Part shown: positions 35,639-44,386 of the stretch, in pieces
Position numbering within the stretch: the first letter of the stretch is position 1
How the letters are laid out: every line of letters begins with the position of its first letter
Source: Phytomonospora endophytica
GTDB lineage: Bacteria > Actinomycetota > Actinomycetes > Mycobacteriales > Micromonosporaceae
Assembly (NCBI RefSeq): GCF_014202425.1
Contig: NZ_JACHGT010000019.1
Coordinates: 15,367-79,366 of the forward strand
Length of the DNA: 64,000 nt
Direction of reading: 5' to 3'
Made by a program: the position numbers and the translations under genes
Notes under the pieces: model-generated
Told to the model about the DNA's origin: nothing
The model's database searches: none
What the model saw: the letters and a program-made list of their open reading frames with translations, nothing else

Positions 35639-36149
35639 GGCGCTGCTGATCGGGGGCCGCTCGGGTTCGGGTAAGTCCACTGTGGGCTGGGAGGTGTCGG
35701 CGCTCCTGGGCGCGGCCGGGATCGTCCACGCCTACGTGGAAGGCGACACCGTCGGCAACATCGTGCCGCCGCCGGCCGACGACCCGAACCGTTCGCGCAT
35801 CACCGAGACGAACCTCACCGCGATGTGGGCGAACTTCGCGCGAACCGGTTGCGCCCGGCTGGTCTACACCAACACCGCCAGCGTCCTGGAGCCCGACATG
35901 TTCGAGCGTGCCCTCGGCGGCTCGGCGAGGCTCACGCCGGTGATGCTGACCGCGGGGGACGCGACCGTCGCCGCCCGGCTCGGCGGCCGCGAGATCGGCA
36001 GTGAACTGGAGTCGCACATCAAGCGAAGTTCCTTCATGGCGCGGTATCTCGACGAAAACGTTCCACAAGGGACGATCAGGGTCGCCACCGACGGCCGTAC
36101 CGTCACCGAGATCGCGCGCGAGATCGTCGCGGCGACGGGCTGGAGCTAG
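35631..36149 (+). CDS. P-loop ATPase/kinase-like protein
   Basis: A 172-residue nucleotide-binding protein with Walker A GGRSGSGKST at the N-terminus. The middle part (GDTVGNIVPPP, LVYTNTASVLEPDMF) and a C-terminal Arg-rich helix resemble small-molecule kinases of the shikimate/gluconate kinase type, though no specific substrate motif is recognised. It overlaps the GNAT gene by eight bases and converges with the YbjN gene, sharing four bases. Confidence 0.8.
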   Translation: MPEALLIGGRSGSGKSTVGWEVSALLGAAGIVHAYVEGDTVGNIVPPPADDPNRSRITETNLTAMWANFARTGCARLVYTNTASVLEPDMFERALGGSARLTPVMLTAGDATVAARLGGREIGSELESHIKRSSFMARYLDENVPQGTIRVATDGRTVTEIAREIVAATGWS

Positions 36150-36622
36150 TCGGCGGGCCTGAGGTGTTCGAAGGCGGCGAGGTTGCGCGTCGACTCCCCG
36201 CGCGACAGCCGCCACCGCCACTCGCGGCGAATCGACTCGGCGAAACCCAGTTCCAGCAAGGGATCGAAGGACTCGTCGGCGTAGGTCAGCACGCTGCCCA
36301 GGATCCTGTCGACCTCCTCGGCCGTGATCGCCGACAGTGGCACGCGGCCCATCAGCCACACGTCGCCATGACCGTCCACGGTGAACGCCACGGCGTACAT
36401 ACGAGCGTTGCGGCGCAACAGATCGGCGTGGAAGGCGGCGGTGTTCTCATCGGGCCGCCGGATCACGAAGGCCTCCACGCGCAGCGCGTGGTCCTCGACG
36501 TGCAGCAGACAGGTCGTGCTGAGTTTGTGGGTGCCCGGGAGGGTCACCGCGTACGACGACGGCCCGGCCGGGGCCCAGTCGACCTCAAGCTCGGTGAGTA
36601 TCCGCTCCAGCGCATCGGTCAC
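36146..36622 (-). CDS. YbjN-domain protein
   Basis: A 158-residue soluble protein of the YbjN fold, related to type III secretion chaperones. Conserved stretches include SYAVTLPGTHKLSTTC, HVEDHALRVEAFVIRRPDEN and YAVAFTVDGHGDVWLMG. In mycobacteria a YbjN gene lies beside mshA; here mshA is 3.5 kb away on the other strand. Start is a GTG at 36622 with GGAG directly before it, an unusually short spacing. Confidence 0.88.
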   Translation of the reverse strand: MTDALERILTELEVDWAPAGPSSYAVTLPGTHKLSTTCLLHVEDHALRVEAFVIRRPDENTAAFHADLLRRNARMYAVAFTVDGHGDVWLMGRVPLSAITAEEVDRILGSVLTYADESFDPLLELGFAESIRREWRWRLSRGESTRNLAAFEHLRPAD

Positions 36623-37140
36623 TCCGACATCACAGCACAGGCCGGGCCGCCGTGTCCGGCAGGATGCGGGAAGTCGGGGGCTCGCCCAGTGCTGGACGGT
36701 ACGGCGCGGCGGTTCGGGCGGGTCGTGGCCGAGGCTCTATCGGTGGGGCGGATGCCTTCGCCGGATCGGCGCGAGGCGTGGACGTGCCGTCCTCGACGTC
36801 CGCGTGGGTTTGACCAATGTGGACGTCGCCGGGACAGGAAGGCGCGACCCGAGGCGGGCTCGCCCGCCCGGCCGTGACCGCCGGTGCGGTCGCGGCCGGA
36901 GGAGCGCCGACGCCGGCCGGTTTCGTGCCGTTCCGGATGTCCCGGCACCGGGGGTACCCGGCGTTCGGGGCGGGGGAGGAGCCGGTGGCGGCGGCTGGGG
37001 GCCGCCTGTATCGGCTGTCCACGACCGGCGGGTTGTCCACGGGGCCGTTCTCGCGTGGACCGAACAGTGGGCGCGAGCGCTGCCGATTCCACGCGTTTCC
37101 ACCCCGGTTGGTGCGCGACGCGGCTGGGTAAACCCCCTGC
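36623..37140. other. Gap without a supported gene
   Basis: About 520 bases between the YbjN gene and the topoisomerase. Frames are open on both strands but give only Arg/Pro-rich low-complexity products. It should contain the leftward YbjN promoter and the rightward topoisomerase promoter; I cannot place either. Confidence 0.5.
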
Positions 37141-38148
37141 ATGCGACGTGTCGATCCCAGGAGTCCGGGCATCCGCCGGCGTCGGCGGGGGCGTGGCTTC
37201 AGCTATGTCGGCGCCGATGGTGCGGCGGTCGGTGACGCCGACCTCGCGCGCATCGACGCGCTGGTGATTCCGCCGGCGTGGCGACGCGTCTGGATCTGCG
37301 CCGATCCCGCCGGACACATTCAGGCCGTCGGCTACGACGCGGCGGGCCGCCGCCAGTACCTGTACCACGAGGACTGGCGTCGGGACCGCGACGAGGAGAA
37401 GCACCAGCGGGTGCGCGACCTGTCGGAGCGCCTGCCCGCCTTCCGCGCGGCCGTGACCCGCGACCTGCGCGGGCGGGGCGCCACCCGGCGCCGGATCCTG
37501 GCCGCCGCGCTGCGGATCGTCGACCTCGGTGTCTTCCGCAGCGGCGGCGAGGAGTACACCGAGGACAACGGCAGCTACGGACTGGCGACGCTCCTGCGCG
37601 GGCACGTGCGCATGCTGGGCGACCGGCTCACCTTCCGCTACCCCGCGAAGAGCGGCGTCGAGCGGGAGGTGGTGGTCGACGACGCGAGGCTCGGCGACGT
37701 CGTCCGCGCCATGCGGCGCTCGCCCGGCGAGCGCTTCCTCGCCTACCGCGACGACGAGGGCTGGCACGACGTCCGCGCCGCCGACGTCAACGAACGCTTC
37801 AAGGACCTCGTCGGCGACGAGTACACCGTCAAGGACCTGCGCACCTGGCACGCGACCGTGACCGCCGCCCGCGCGTTCGCCGACACCGACGCGACCGAGG
37901 CGTCGGTCATGCGGGCCGTCGCCGACGAGCTGGGCAACACACCCGCCGTCGCGCGGGACGCCTACGTCGACCCACGCGTCATCGAGGCCTTCGAGGAGGG
38001 GCGCACGGTGTCGCGGCGGGCGGGCGACGCCGAGGTCCGCGCGCTGCTCGACGGGCCGCGGTTATCCCCTTCGAGGCCCCGGGAGGCGTGGGGTAGAGTA
38101 GCGAGGATTCCTGGCCAGGTAGCTCAGTTGGTACGAGCGCTCGCCTGA
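37141..38148 (+). CDS. DNA topoisomerase IB (poxvirus type)
   Basis: A 335-residue type IB topoisomerase, which relaxes supercoils through a 3'-phosphotyrosyl link. Seen are the N-terminal DPRSPGIRRRRRGRGFSYV, IPPAWRRVWICADPAGHIQA, the core arginine region RRRILAAALRIVDLG, VKDLRTWHATVTAA, and the active-site Tyr in ARDAYVDPRVIEAFEEG. The usual family end comes soon after that, but here the frame runs another 45 residues and stops at TGA inside the anticodon arm of tRNA-Phe (38146-38148), so the last 12 codons overlap the tRNA gene. The start ATG lies 52 bases past any other signal. Confidence 0.92.
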   Translation: MRRVDPRSPGIRRRRRGRGFSYVGADGAAVGDADLARIDALVIPPAWRRVWICADPAGHIQAVGYDAAGRRQYLYHEDWRRDRDEEKHQRVRDLSERLPAFRAAVTRDLRGRGATRRRILAAALRIVDLGVFRSGGEEYTEDNGSYGLATLLRGHVRMLGDRLTFRYPAKSGVEREVVVDDARLGDVVRAMRRSPGERFLAYRDDEGWHDVRAADVNERFKDLVGDEYTVKDLRTWHATVTAARAFADTDATEASVMRAVADELGNTPAVARDAYVDPRVIEAFEEGRTVSRRAGDAEVRALLDGPRLSPSRPREAWGRVARIPGQVAQLVRALA

Positions 38149-38186
38149 AAAGCGAGAGGTCGCCGGTTCGACCCCGGCCCTGGCCA
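38113..38186 (+). tRNA. tRNA-Phe (anticodon GAA)
   Basis: A complete 74-base cloverleaf: acceptor GGCCAGG / CCTGGCC, D-arm GCTC / GAGC, anticodon loop CTGAAAA between CTCGC and GCGAG, T-arm GCCGG / CCGGC with loop TTCGACC, discriminator A. CCA is not encoded. The upstream topoisomerase frame ends inside it. Confidence 0.96.
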
Positions 38187-38194
38187 CCGGGAAC

Positions 38195-38226
38195 AAACCC
38201 CCTCCGGGCTTCCGGAGGGGGTTTTT
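38195..38226 (+). terminator. Rho-independent terminator after tRNA-Phe
   Basis: Stem CCCCCTCCGG / CCGGAGGGGG with loop GCTT, followed by five T residues at 38222-38226. Confidence 0.92.
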
Positions 38227-38250
38227 CGTGCGGGCGAAGCGCCGGCCGGG

Positions 38251-38457
38251 TCACGCGAACCAATGCGTGACCGCGAAGATCACCATGGCCACGCCGAGGA
38301 TCACGGCGGCCATGCCTCCGATGAGGCGAGACGTACTCTCGCGGGACATGGTCAGGTTGCCGGCCCCGATCGCGACGGCGACCAGCGCGAAGAGGATCAG
38401 GCACAAGGGCGAGGCGAGGTCGCCGTCGGTGGTGAGGGCGAACGCGACGATGGGCAT
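38251..38457 (-). CDS. Small two-helix membrane protein
   Basis: A 68-residue protein with two hydrophobic helices (LCLILFALVAVAIGAG and GGMAAVILGVAMVIFAV) and almost no soluble part. ATG start at 38457. No family is recognised. It faces the tRNA-Phe terminator. Confidence 0.55.
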   Translation of the reverse strand: MPIVAFALTTDGDLASPLCLILFALVAVAIGAGNLTMSRESTSRLIGGMAAVILGVAMVIFAVTHWFA

Positions 38458-38496
38458 CCCCGCATTCTTCCCACAGTGGCGGCTTCGCCGCAGCCC

Positions 38497-39261
38497 TCAC
38501 CCCACCACCCCCCAAGCCACGGTCACCTCGCCGTCCCTCCACCGCGACGGCGGTTCCTGCACCGGCACGCCGCCCGCCCGCGCGGCCTCGACGGTGCGTC
38601 GCCAGCGGTCGCGGGGGCCGAAGACCGACGAGCCCGCCGCGTCGCGCCAGGCGTCGTCGAGGGCGGCGAGGAGGGCGTGGACGCCCTCGCCGGGGGTGTT
38701 GCGGTGGATCAGCGCCTTCGGCAGGCGTTCGGCGAACGTCGCGGGCCTCTCCAGGTGCGCGAGGCTCGCCGACAAGGTCAGCGTCACCGGTTCGCCGTCC
38801 TCCACCGCGATCCACGCGCCGAGGCGCCCGAGCTCGTCGCAGGTCCCGTCGACGACGACCGCGCCACGCGCGCCCATCAGTCCCCAGGCGCCGGCGACGG
38901 CGTCCTCCGGGTACTGCCGCAGCACGTTCGCCGCCCGCACCAGCACCGGCCGCAGTCCCGCCAGCTCGAAGCCGCCGCGCGCGAAGGTCAATCCCGGCGG
39001 CGACGCCACCGCTTCACCCAGCGCGACGCGCTCCGGTTCGATCTCCAGCCCGACGACGCGCACGTCGCCGCGCGCCCGCCGCAGCCTCCGGTACAGCTCG
39101 ACCGTCGTCACCGGCGCACCGCCGTAGCCGAGGTCGACGACCAGTGGATCGGCCGCCGCCCGCAGCAGCGGCCCGTACCGGCGCGCCACCCAGTGGTCCA
39201 TCCGGCGCAGCCGGTTGGGGTTCGTCGTTCCCCGGGTGACCTCGCCGACCGGCTTGGACAT
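38497..39261 (-). CDS. SAM-dependent methyltransferase-like protein
   Basis: A 254-residue class I methyltransferase fold. The cofactor loop is LVVDLGYGGAPVTTVELYR, followed by VVGLEIEPERVALGEAV and the segment RPVLVRAANVLRQYPEDAV. This matches a conserved actinobacterial family with no known substrate. The ATG at 39261 overlaps the SDR stop codon, so both are co-translated. Upstream frame belongs to antisense of the SDR gene. Confidence 0.82.
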   Translation of the reverse strand: MSKPVGEVTRGTTNPNRLRRMDHWVARRYGPLLRAAADPLVVDLGYGGAPVTTVELYRRLRRARGDVRVVGLEIEPERVALGEAVASPPGLTFARGGFELAGLRPVLVRAANVLRQYPEDAVAGAWGLMGARGAVVVDGTCDELGRLGAWIAVEDGEPVTLTLSASLAHLERPATFAERLPKALIHRNTPGEGVHALLAALDDAWRDAAGSSVFGPRDRWRRTVEAARAGGVPVQEPPSRWRDGEVTVAWGVVG

Positions 39262-40016
39262 CAGTTCGAGCGGTGGACTCTGTGTACTTTGTGCTGCGCC
39301 GCCTGCGCCAGCGGCCGCAGCACCAGCCTGTCGACGTTGACGTGATGCGGGCGGGAGACCGTCCACGCGATCGTGTCGGCGACGTCCTCGGCCGTCAACG
39401 GTTCGGCGACGCCCTCGTACACCTTGTCGGCGGCCTCGGCGTCGCCGCCGAAGCGGTTGAGCGAGAACTCGTCGGTCTTCACCATCCCCGGGTCGATCTC
39501 GATGACCCGCACCGGCCGGCCCGACAACTCCAGCCGCATCGTCTCGGCCACCGCGGTCTCGGCGTGCTTGGCGGCCGCGTACCCGCCGCCGCCCTCGTAG
39601 ACGATCAGCCCGGCCGTCGACGACACCCACACCACCGTCCCCGCGCCCGACGCCACCAGCGCCGGGAGCAGCGCCTTCGTCACGCGCACGGCACCGAGGA
39701 CGTTCACCTCGTACATCGCGCGCCACCCGTCGATGTCGGCGTTCTCGACGTAGTCGGCGCCGAACGCGCCACCGGCGTTGTTGACCAGCACGCGCACATC
39801 GAGGCCGTCGAGGGCCCCGGCGAGCGCCTCGACGCTCTCGGGGGACGTCACATCGCACTCGACGGGCGTACCGTCGACCTCGGCCGCCAATGCCGTCAGC
39901 CGCTCCATGCGGCGTGCCGCGAGGACGACGTGGAAACCGTCGGCGGCCAGGGCGCGCGCGGTCGCCGCGCCGATGCCGCTCGAAGCTCCGGTCACGACGG
40001 CTACGGGCCTGCTCAT
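39261..40016 (-). CDS. Short-chain dehydrogenase/reductase
   Basis: A 251-residue classical SDR with the NADP loop TGASSGIGAATARAL, the structural motif VNNAGGAFG and the catalytic Ser, Tyr and Lys in WVSSTAGLIVYEGGGGYAAAK. The C-terminal NVDRLVLRPLAQAAQ is typical of YdfG-like serine/3-hydroxy acid dehydrogenases. The ATG at 40016 has a GGGGAG site. It leads a two-gene unit with the methyltransferase-like gene and diverges from mshA. Confidence 0.93.
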   Translation of the reverse strand: MSRPVAVVTGASSGIGAATARALAADGFHVVLAARRMERLTALAAEVDGTPVECDVTSPESVEALAGALDGLDVRVLVNNAGGAFGADYVENADIDGWRAMYEVNVLGAVRVTKALLPALVASGAGTVVWVSSTAGLIVYEGGGGYAAAKHAETAVAETMRLELSGRPVRVIEIDPGMVKTDEFSLNRFGGDAEAADKVYEGVAEPLTAEDVADTIAWTVSRPHHVNVDRLVLRPLAQAAQHKVHRVHRSN

Positions 40017-40161
40017 GTGGGTACTCCCCTGATCGGTGTCGCCGCCCACTCTGCCACGGGGCCGCATTGTGGCGGACGTCACGCGGGCGGCCGTTCGGCG
40101 CTTCGGTGCATGACTATTGGACCGGCCCTAAGGCGGGCGCACGAGAAGATCAGGAGCTGCG

Positions 40162-41487
40162 ATGGAGCGCGGTAGTGGCCGCGGTGTTTCCCACCTGTGC
40201 AGGAACAGGGTGGCGCCGAGGCGAGTGGCGATGCTGTCGATGCACACCTCCCCCCTCGATCAGCCGGGCACCGGCGACGCCGGGGGCATGAACGTCTACG
40301 TCCTGCAGGTGGCCGCGAGGCTCGCCGAGGCGGGCGTCGCGGTGGAGATCTTCACGCGCGCGACGTCGAGCGACCTCGCCGACTGCGTGATGGCCGCGCC
40401 GGGCGTGACCGTCCGCCACATCCCCGCGGGGCCCTACGAGGGCCTGCTCAAGCAGGACCTACCCGCGCAGCTGTGCGCGTTCACGGCGGGCGTGCTGCGC
40501 GCCGAGGCGGCCAGGCCGCCCGGGTACTACGACCTCCTGCACACGCACTACTGGCTGTCCGGGCACGCCGGGTGGCTGGCGAAGGACCGCTGGGGCGTGC
40601 CGCTGGTGCACACCGCGCACACCCTGGCGAAGGTGAAGAACGCGCTGCTCGCCGAGGGCGACACCCCTGAGCCGCTGTCGCGGGTCGTCGGGGAGGAGCA
40701 GGTCGTCGGGGAGGCCGACCGGCTCGTGGTCAACACGCCCTCGGAGGCCGAGGACCTCATCACCCGCTACGACGCCGAGGCCGCCAAGATCTCCGTCGTG
40801 CCGCCCGGTGTCGACCTCACGCGCTTCACACCCGGGGACGGGACGGCGACCCGCCGTGCCCTGGGCCTGCCGCCCGACGCCTACGTGCTGGCGTTCCTCG
40901 GGCGCATCCAGCCGCTGAAGGCGCCCGACCTGGTGTTGCGGGCCGTCGCCGAGCTGCGCGCCCGCGATCCCGAGATCGTCAAGCGGCTTCACATCCTCTA
41001 CGTCGGCGGGCTGTCCGGGACCGGGCTCCAGCGGCCCGACGAGCTGCACGAACTCGCCGTGCACCTCGACCTGGCCCGCCGCGTGCACTTCCTGCCGCCG
41101 CGGTCGGGCGACGCGCTCGTCGACATCTACCGCGCCGCCGACGTCGTGTGCGTGCCCAGCTTCAACGAGACCTTCGGCCTCGTCGCGCTGGAGGCGCAGG
41201 CGTGCGGGACGCCGGTCGTCGCCGCGGCCGTCGGCGGTCTGCCGGTCGCGGTCGCCGACGGGGTCAGCGGCGTGCTGATCAACGGGCACGGCGCCGGTGA
41301 GTGGGGGCGCGTGCTGGGGCGCCTGCTGCGCGAGGACGGGCTGCGCGAGCTGCTCGCGTCGGGCGCGCGGACGCACGCGGAGAAGTACTCGTGGTCGAAG
41401 ACGGCGGCGGGGCTGCTGTGCGCGTACCGGGAGACGCTGTACGCGCGGGCCGCGCAGAACGCGCGGGCGGGGTTGCGGAGGGCTTAG
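40162..41487 (+). CDS. mshA: D-inositol-3-phosphate glycosyltransferase (mycothiol synthesis)
   Basis: A 441-residue retaining GT-B glycosyltransferase that joins GlcNAc to inositol 3-phosphate, the first step of mycothiol synthesis. Family features: [34 protein letters not shown], the sugar-nucleotide loop [18 protein letters not shown] and the E-x7-E motif in [19 protein letters not shown]. The ATG at 40162 has an AGGAG site. The stop overlaps that of the convergent MarR gene. Presence of mshA marks the organism as a mycothiol-making actinomycete. Confidence 0.96.
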   Translation: MERGSGRGVSHLCRNRVAPRRVAMLSMHTSPLDQPGTGDAGGMNVYVLQVAARLAEAGVAVEIFTRATSSDLADCVMAAPGVTVRHIPAGPYEGLLKQDLPAQLCAFTAGVLRAEAARPPGYYDLLHTHYWLSGHAGWLAKDRWGVPLVHTAHTLAKVKNALLAEGDTPEPLSRVVGEEQVVGEADRLVVNTPSEAEDLITRYDAEAAKISVVPPGVDLTRFTPGDGTATRRALGLPPDAYVLAFLGRIQPLKAPDLVLRAVAELRARDPEIVKRLHILYVGGLSGTGLQRPDELHELAVHLDLARRVHFLPPRSGDALVDIYRAADVVCVPSFNETFGLVALEAQACGTPVVAAAVGGLPVAVADGVSGVLINGHGAGEWGRVLGRLLREDGLRELLASGARTHAEKYSWSKTAAGLLCAYRETLYARAAQNARAGLRRA

Positions 41488-41963
41488 GTCCGGCGGGCCA
41501 CCCCCACGATCCGCTCCCGCAGCGACCTTCCCTCCACCGCTTCCAGTACCGCCAGGAGCACCTCGGCCAGCGGTGCCGGCAGTTCCTCGTCGAGGTCCCG
41601 CATCGCCGTCGCGACGGCCGTCCATTCCCTGTGCACGGCGGGCAGCAGCCCTTCGCCGTGCTCGCTGAGGTGGGCGACGCGCTGGCGCGCGTCGGTTCCC
41701 GGGCGCAGTTCGAGCAGGCCGTCGCGGGCCATCTGGGCGACCGACTGGCTCGCCGCGGAGTGGGTGACGCCGACGGCCTCGGCGAGGTCGCGGATCGGCA
41801 TGGGGCCGTGGGCGGCGAGGGCGCGCATGACCGGGGAGTAGCGCGGGCGGTAGCCGGCGGGGAGGCCCAGGTCGGGGTAGGCGCGGGCGACGTCGCCGTC
41901 GAGGAGGTCGTGCACGTGCCGCAGGAGCGTGCCGACGGCCTCGCGTTCGGGGGTCTTGGCCAT
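41484..41963 (-). CDS. MarR-family transcriptional regulator
   Basis: A 159-residue winged-helix regulator with the DNA-recognition part [20 protein letters not shown] and wing [18 protein letters not shown]. It diverges from the proline iminopeptidase gene across 41 bases that contain a perfect 14-base palindrome, so it very likely represses both genes. Confidence 0.9.
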   Translation of the reverse strand: MAKTPEREAVGTLLRHVHDLLDGDVARAYPDLGLPAGYRPRYSPVMRALAAHGPMPIRDLAEAVGVTHSAASQSVAQMARDGLLELRPGTDARQRVAHLSEHGEGLLPAVHREWTAVATAMRDLDEELPAPLAEVLLAVLEAVEGRSLRERIVGVARRT

Positions 41964-41972
41964 GGCCTAATG

Positions 41973-41986
41973 TAACAGCGCTGTTA
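41973..41986. promoter_or_regulatory. MarR operator palindrome TAACAGCGCTGTTA
   Basis: A perfect 14-base palindrome nine bases before the marR start codon and 18 bases before the peptidase start. It is the obvious binding site for the divergent MarR protein. Confidence 0.8.
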
Positions 41987-42004
41987 GATCTCTGGAGGTC
42001 CGCC

Positions 42005-42964
42005 ATGGCCACGCGCTACCCGCCCATCGAGCCCCACGCGTCCGGCATGCTCGACGTCGGCGACGGCAACCGAGTCCACTGGGAAACCTGCGGGAACCCC
42101 GACGGGAAACCCGCCGTCGTCCTGCACGGCGGACCCGGCTCCGGAGCCTCGCCGAACTGGCGCCGCTACTTCGACCCCGAGCGCTACCGCATCGTGGTCT
42201 TCGACCAGCGCGGCTGCGGCCGCAGCACGCCCGACGCGGGCGTCGCCGACCTGTCGGCCAACACCACCGCCCACCTCATCGCCGACATCGAGGCCCTCCG
42301 CCACCACCTCGGCGTCGAACGGTGGCTCGTGCTGGGCGCGTCGTGGGGCGCCACGCTCGGCGTCGCCTACACCGAGGCGCACCCGGAGTCGGTCAGCGAG
42401 GTCGTCCTGTTCAGCGTCACGACGACGACCCGCCGCGAGGTCGACTGGATCACCGGGGACATGCGCCGGGTCTTCCCCGCCGAGTGGACCCGGCTGCGCG
42501 ACGGTGTCCCCGAGTCCATGCGCGGCATGCGGATCATCGACGCCTACGCCGAGCTGCTCGACGACCCCGACCCCGCCGTCCGCGACAAGGCAGCCCGCGA
42601 CTGGTGCGCCTGGGAGGACACCCACGTCGCCACCGTGCCGGGCTACGAACCCGACCCGCGCTACGCCGACCCCGTCTTCCGACTGCGCTTCGCCCGCCTC
42701 GTCACGCACTACTGGCGCCACTCGGCCTGGTACGCCGACGGCGAACTCCTCGCCGGTGCCGCGAAGCTCGGCGGGATCCCGGCGGTGCTCATCCACGGCC
42801 GCCTCGACTTCAGCAGCCCGCTCGACATCGCCCACGACCTCGCCGAGGCGTGGCCGGGAGCGGAGCTGGTCGTTGTCGACGACGCCGGACACGGCGCCTA
42901 CCCCGGGACGATCGACAGCGTCGTCCGGGCGACCGATGGGTTCGCCGCCGCCGGCGAGGCATGA
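42005..42964 (+). CDS. pip: Prolyl aminopeptidase (proline iminopeptidase)
   Basis: A 319-residue cytosolic alpha/beta hydrolase that removes N-terminal proline from peptides. Diagnostic motifs are HGGPGSGASPNW, FDQRGCGRSTP and the nucleophile in LGASWGATLGVAY; the acid lies in HGRLDFSSP and the His in DDAGHGAYP. ATG start with GGAGGT site. The upstream operator and MarR regulator suggest induced expression. Confidence 0.93.
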   Translation: MATRYPPIEPHASGMLDVGDGNRVHWETCGNPDGKPAVVLHGGPGSGASPNWRRYFDPERYRIVVFDQRGCGRSTPDAGVADLSANTTAHLIADIEALRHHLGVERWLVLGASWGATLGVAYTEAHPESVSEVVLFSVTTTTRREVDWITGDMRRVFPAEWTRLRDGVPESMRGMRIIDAYAELLDDPDPAVRDKAARDWCAWEDTHVATVPGYEPDPRYADPVFRLRFARLVTHYWRHSAWYADGELLAGAAKLGGIPAVLIHGRLDFSSPLDIAHDLAEAWPGAELVVVDDAGHGAYPGTIDSVVRATDGFAAAGEA

Positions 42965-42971
42965 TTCTCCG

Positions 42972-43463
42972 ATGACCCAGCCCTCGATCAACACCCGCAT
43001 CGCCACCGAGGCCGACGACGAGGCCATCCTCGCCGTCGAGGCCGTCTCCTGGGACTCCAGCTCGGGTTTCCCGTCCATGCGGGAGCCCAAGGAGAGCGCC
43101 TTCAACGAGCGCACCACCCCCGCCAACTACGTCCTCGCCGAGGTCGACGGCAAGGTCGTCGGGTACTCCCGGCTCATGCCCAAGACCCCGGTCGCCGAGA
43201 ACTCCCACGTCAAGGGGATCTACGGTCTCGCCGTGGTTCCCGAGGCGCGCGGCCTTGGCGTCGCCTCGAAACTCCTCGAAGCCTCCGCCGACGAGGCCCG
43301 CCGCCAGGGCGCCCGCAAGATCAGCCTCGGCGTCTTCTCCACCAACGAACCCGCTCGGCGGCTCTACGCCAAGCACGGCTACTTCGAGGAAGGGCGCTCG
43401 AAGGACGAGTTCCTCGTCGACGGCGCCTACGTCGACAACATCATGCTCGCCAAGGTCCTCTAG
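42972..43463 (+). CDS. GNAT-family N-acetyltransferase
   Basis: A 163-residue acetyltransferase with acetyl-CoA loop VVPEARGLGVASKLLEASAD and the RRLYAKHGYFEEGRSKDEF C-terminus typical of RimI/PhnO-like members. It starts eight bases after the pip stop, so it is probably in the same operon. Substrate unknown. Confidence 0.9.
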   Translation: MTQPSINTRIATEADDEAILAVEAVSWDSSSGFPSMREPKESAFNERTTPANYVLAEVDGKVVGYSRLMPKTPVAENSHVKGIYGLAVVPEARGLGVASKLLEASADEARRQGARKISLGVFSTNEPARRLYAKHGYFEEGRSKDEFLVDGAYVDNIMLAKVL

Positions 43464-43491
43464 CCGAGCCCGGCGCACGCCTGGCAGGATC

Positions 43492-44334
43492 ATGACCATG
43501 CCAGCAACGACGCTGATCACCGTGGCCCCCACCGGCGCCGAGACCGAGAAGTCGAAGGTCCCGGCGCTTCCCGTCACCCTCGACGAGCTCGTGTCGACCG
43601 CCGTCGACTGCGAGAAGGCGGGTGCCGCGGTCATCCACGTGCACATTCGCGACGACGACGCCAAGCCCTCCCTCGACCTCGGCCGCCTCAAGGCGACCGT
43701 CGACGCCCTCCGCGACGCGACGAACCTGATCGTCCAGCTGTCCAGCGGCGGGTCCGTCCACGACCCCGAGGAGCACCGCCTGCGCGTCCTTGAGGCCGCG
43801 CCCGACATGGCGTCGTGCACGATGGGCACGGTCAACTTCGGTCCCGACGTGTTCATGAACCGCTGGGACTTCATCGTCGAACTGCACGAGCGGATGCAGG
43901 CCGCGAGCGTCGTCCCGGAGTACGAGATCTTCGACATCGGGCACGTCGCCTCCCTCGGCCGGCTCCTCGACAAGCACGGACTGCCCTTCGGCGGGCACGT
44001 CCACATCGACTTCGTCCTCGGCGTCCCCGGCGGCGCGCCCGGCACCGCCGAGACCGTCATCGCCGCCAAGCAGCAGATGCGCGAGCACCTCCCGGCCGAC
44101 GCGACCTTCGCCGCGACCGGCATCGGCCGCTCCACGCTGCCGGTCCTGCTCACGACCCTGGGCGCCGGCGGGCACCTCCGCGTCGGCATGGAGGACACGC
44201 TCACCTACGCCAAGGGCGAGCCGGTGGAGAGCAACGCCAAGCTCGTGGCGCGCGCGAACTCCCTCGCCCGCCTCGCGCAGCGTCCGCCGATGGACGTGGC
44301 ATCGGCGAGGAGCATGCTGGGTATCAGATCGTGA
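43492..44334 (+). CDS. BKACE family beta-keto acid cleavage enzyme (DUF849)
   Basis: A 280-residue TIM-barrel enzyme of the beta-keto acid cleavage family, which transfers an acetyl group from a beta-keto acid to acetyl-CoA. The zinc site is seen as VIHVHIRDDD and GGHVHIDFVLG, with the catalytic-type Glu/Arg in LVQLSSGGS context and ATGIGRSTLPVL. Two in-frame ATGs, 43492 and 43498, are possible; the first is closer to the AGG site. Substrate not predictable; it follows the GNAT gene by 28 bases. Confidence 0.88.
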   Translation: MTMPATTLITVAPTGAETEKSKVPALPVTLDELVSTAVDCEKAGAAVIHVHIRDDDAKPSLDLGRLKATVDALRDATNLIVQLSSGGSVHDPEEHRLRVLEAAPDMASCTMGTVNFGPDVFMNRWDFIVELHERMQAASVVPEYEIFDIGHVASLGRLLDKHGLPFGGHVHIDFVLGVPGGAPGTAETVIAAKQQMREHLPADATFAATGIGRSTLPVLLTTLGAGGHLRVGMEDTLTYAKGEPVESNAKLVARANSLARLAQRPPMDVASARSMLGIRS

Positions 44335-44386
44335 GCTAGTTCGCGAAGTCTTGCCCGGGATCTTCACCGAAAGATACGTTTCAATC

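Noticed and set aside
36630-37172. Minus-strand frames between the YbjN gene and topoisomerase IB as genes
   Set aside because: No ribosome site, no domain, strongly Arg/Pro-rich; two strands open equally.
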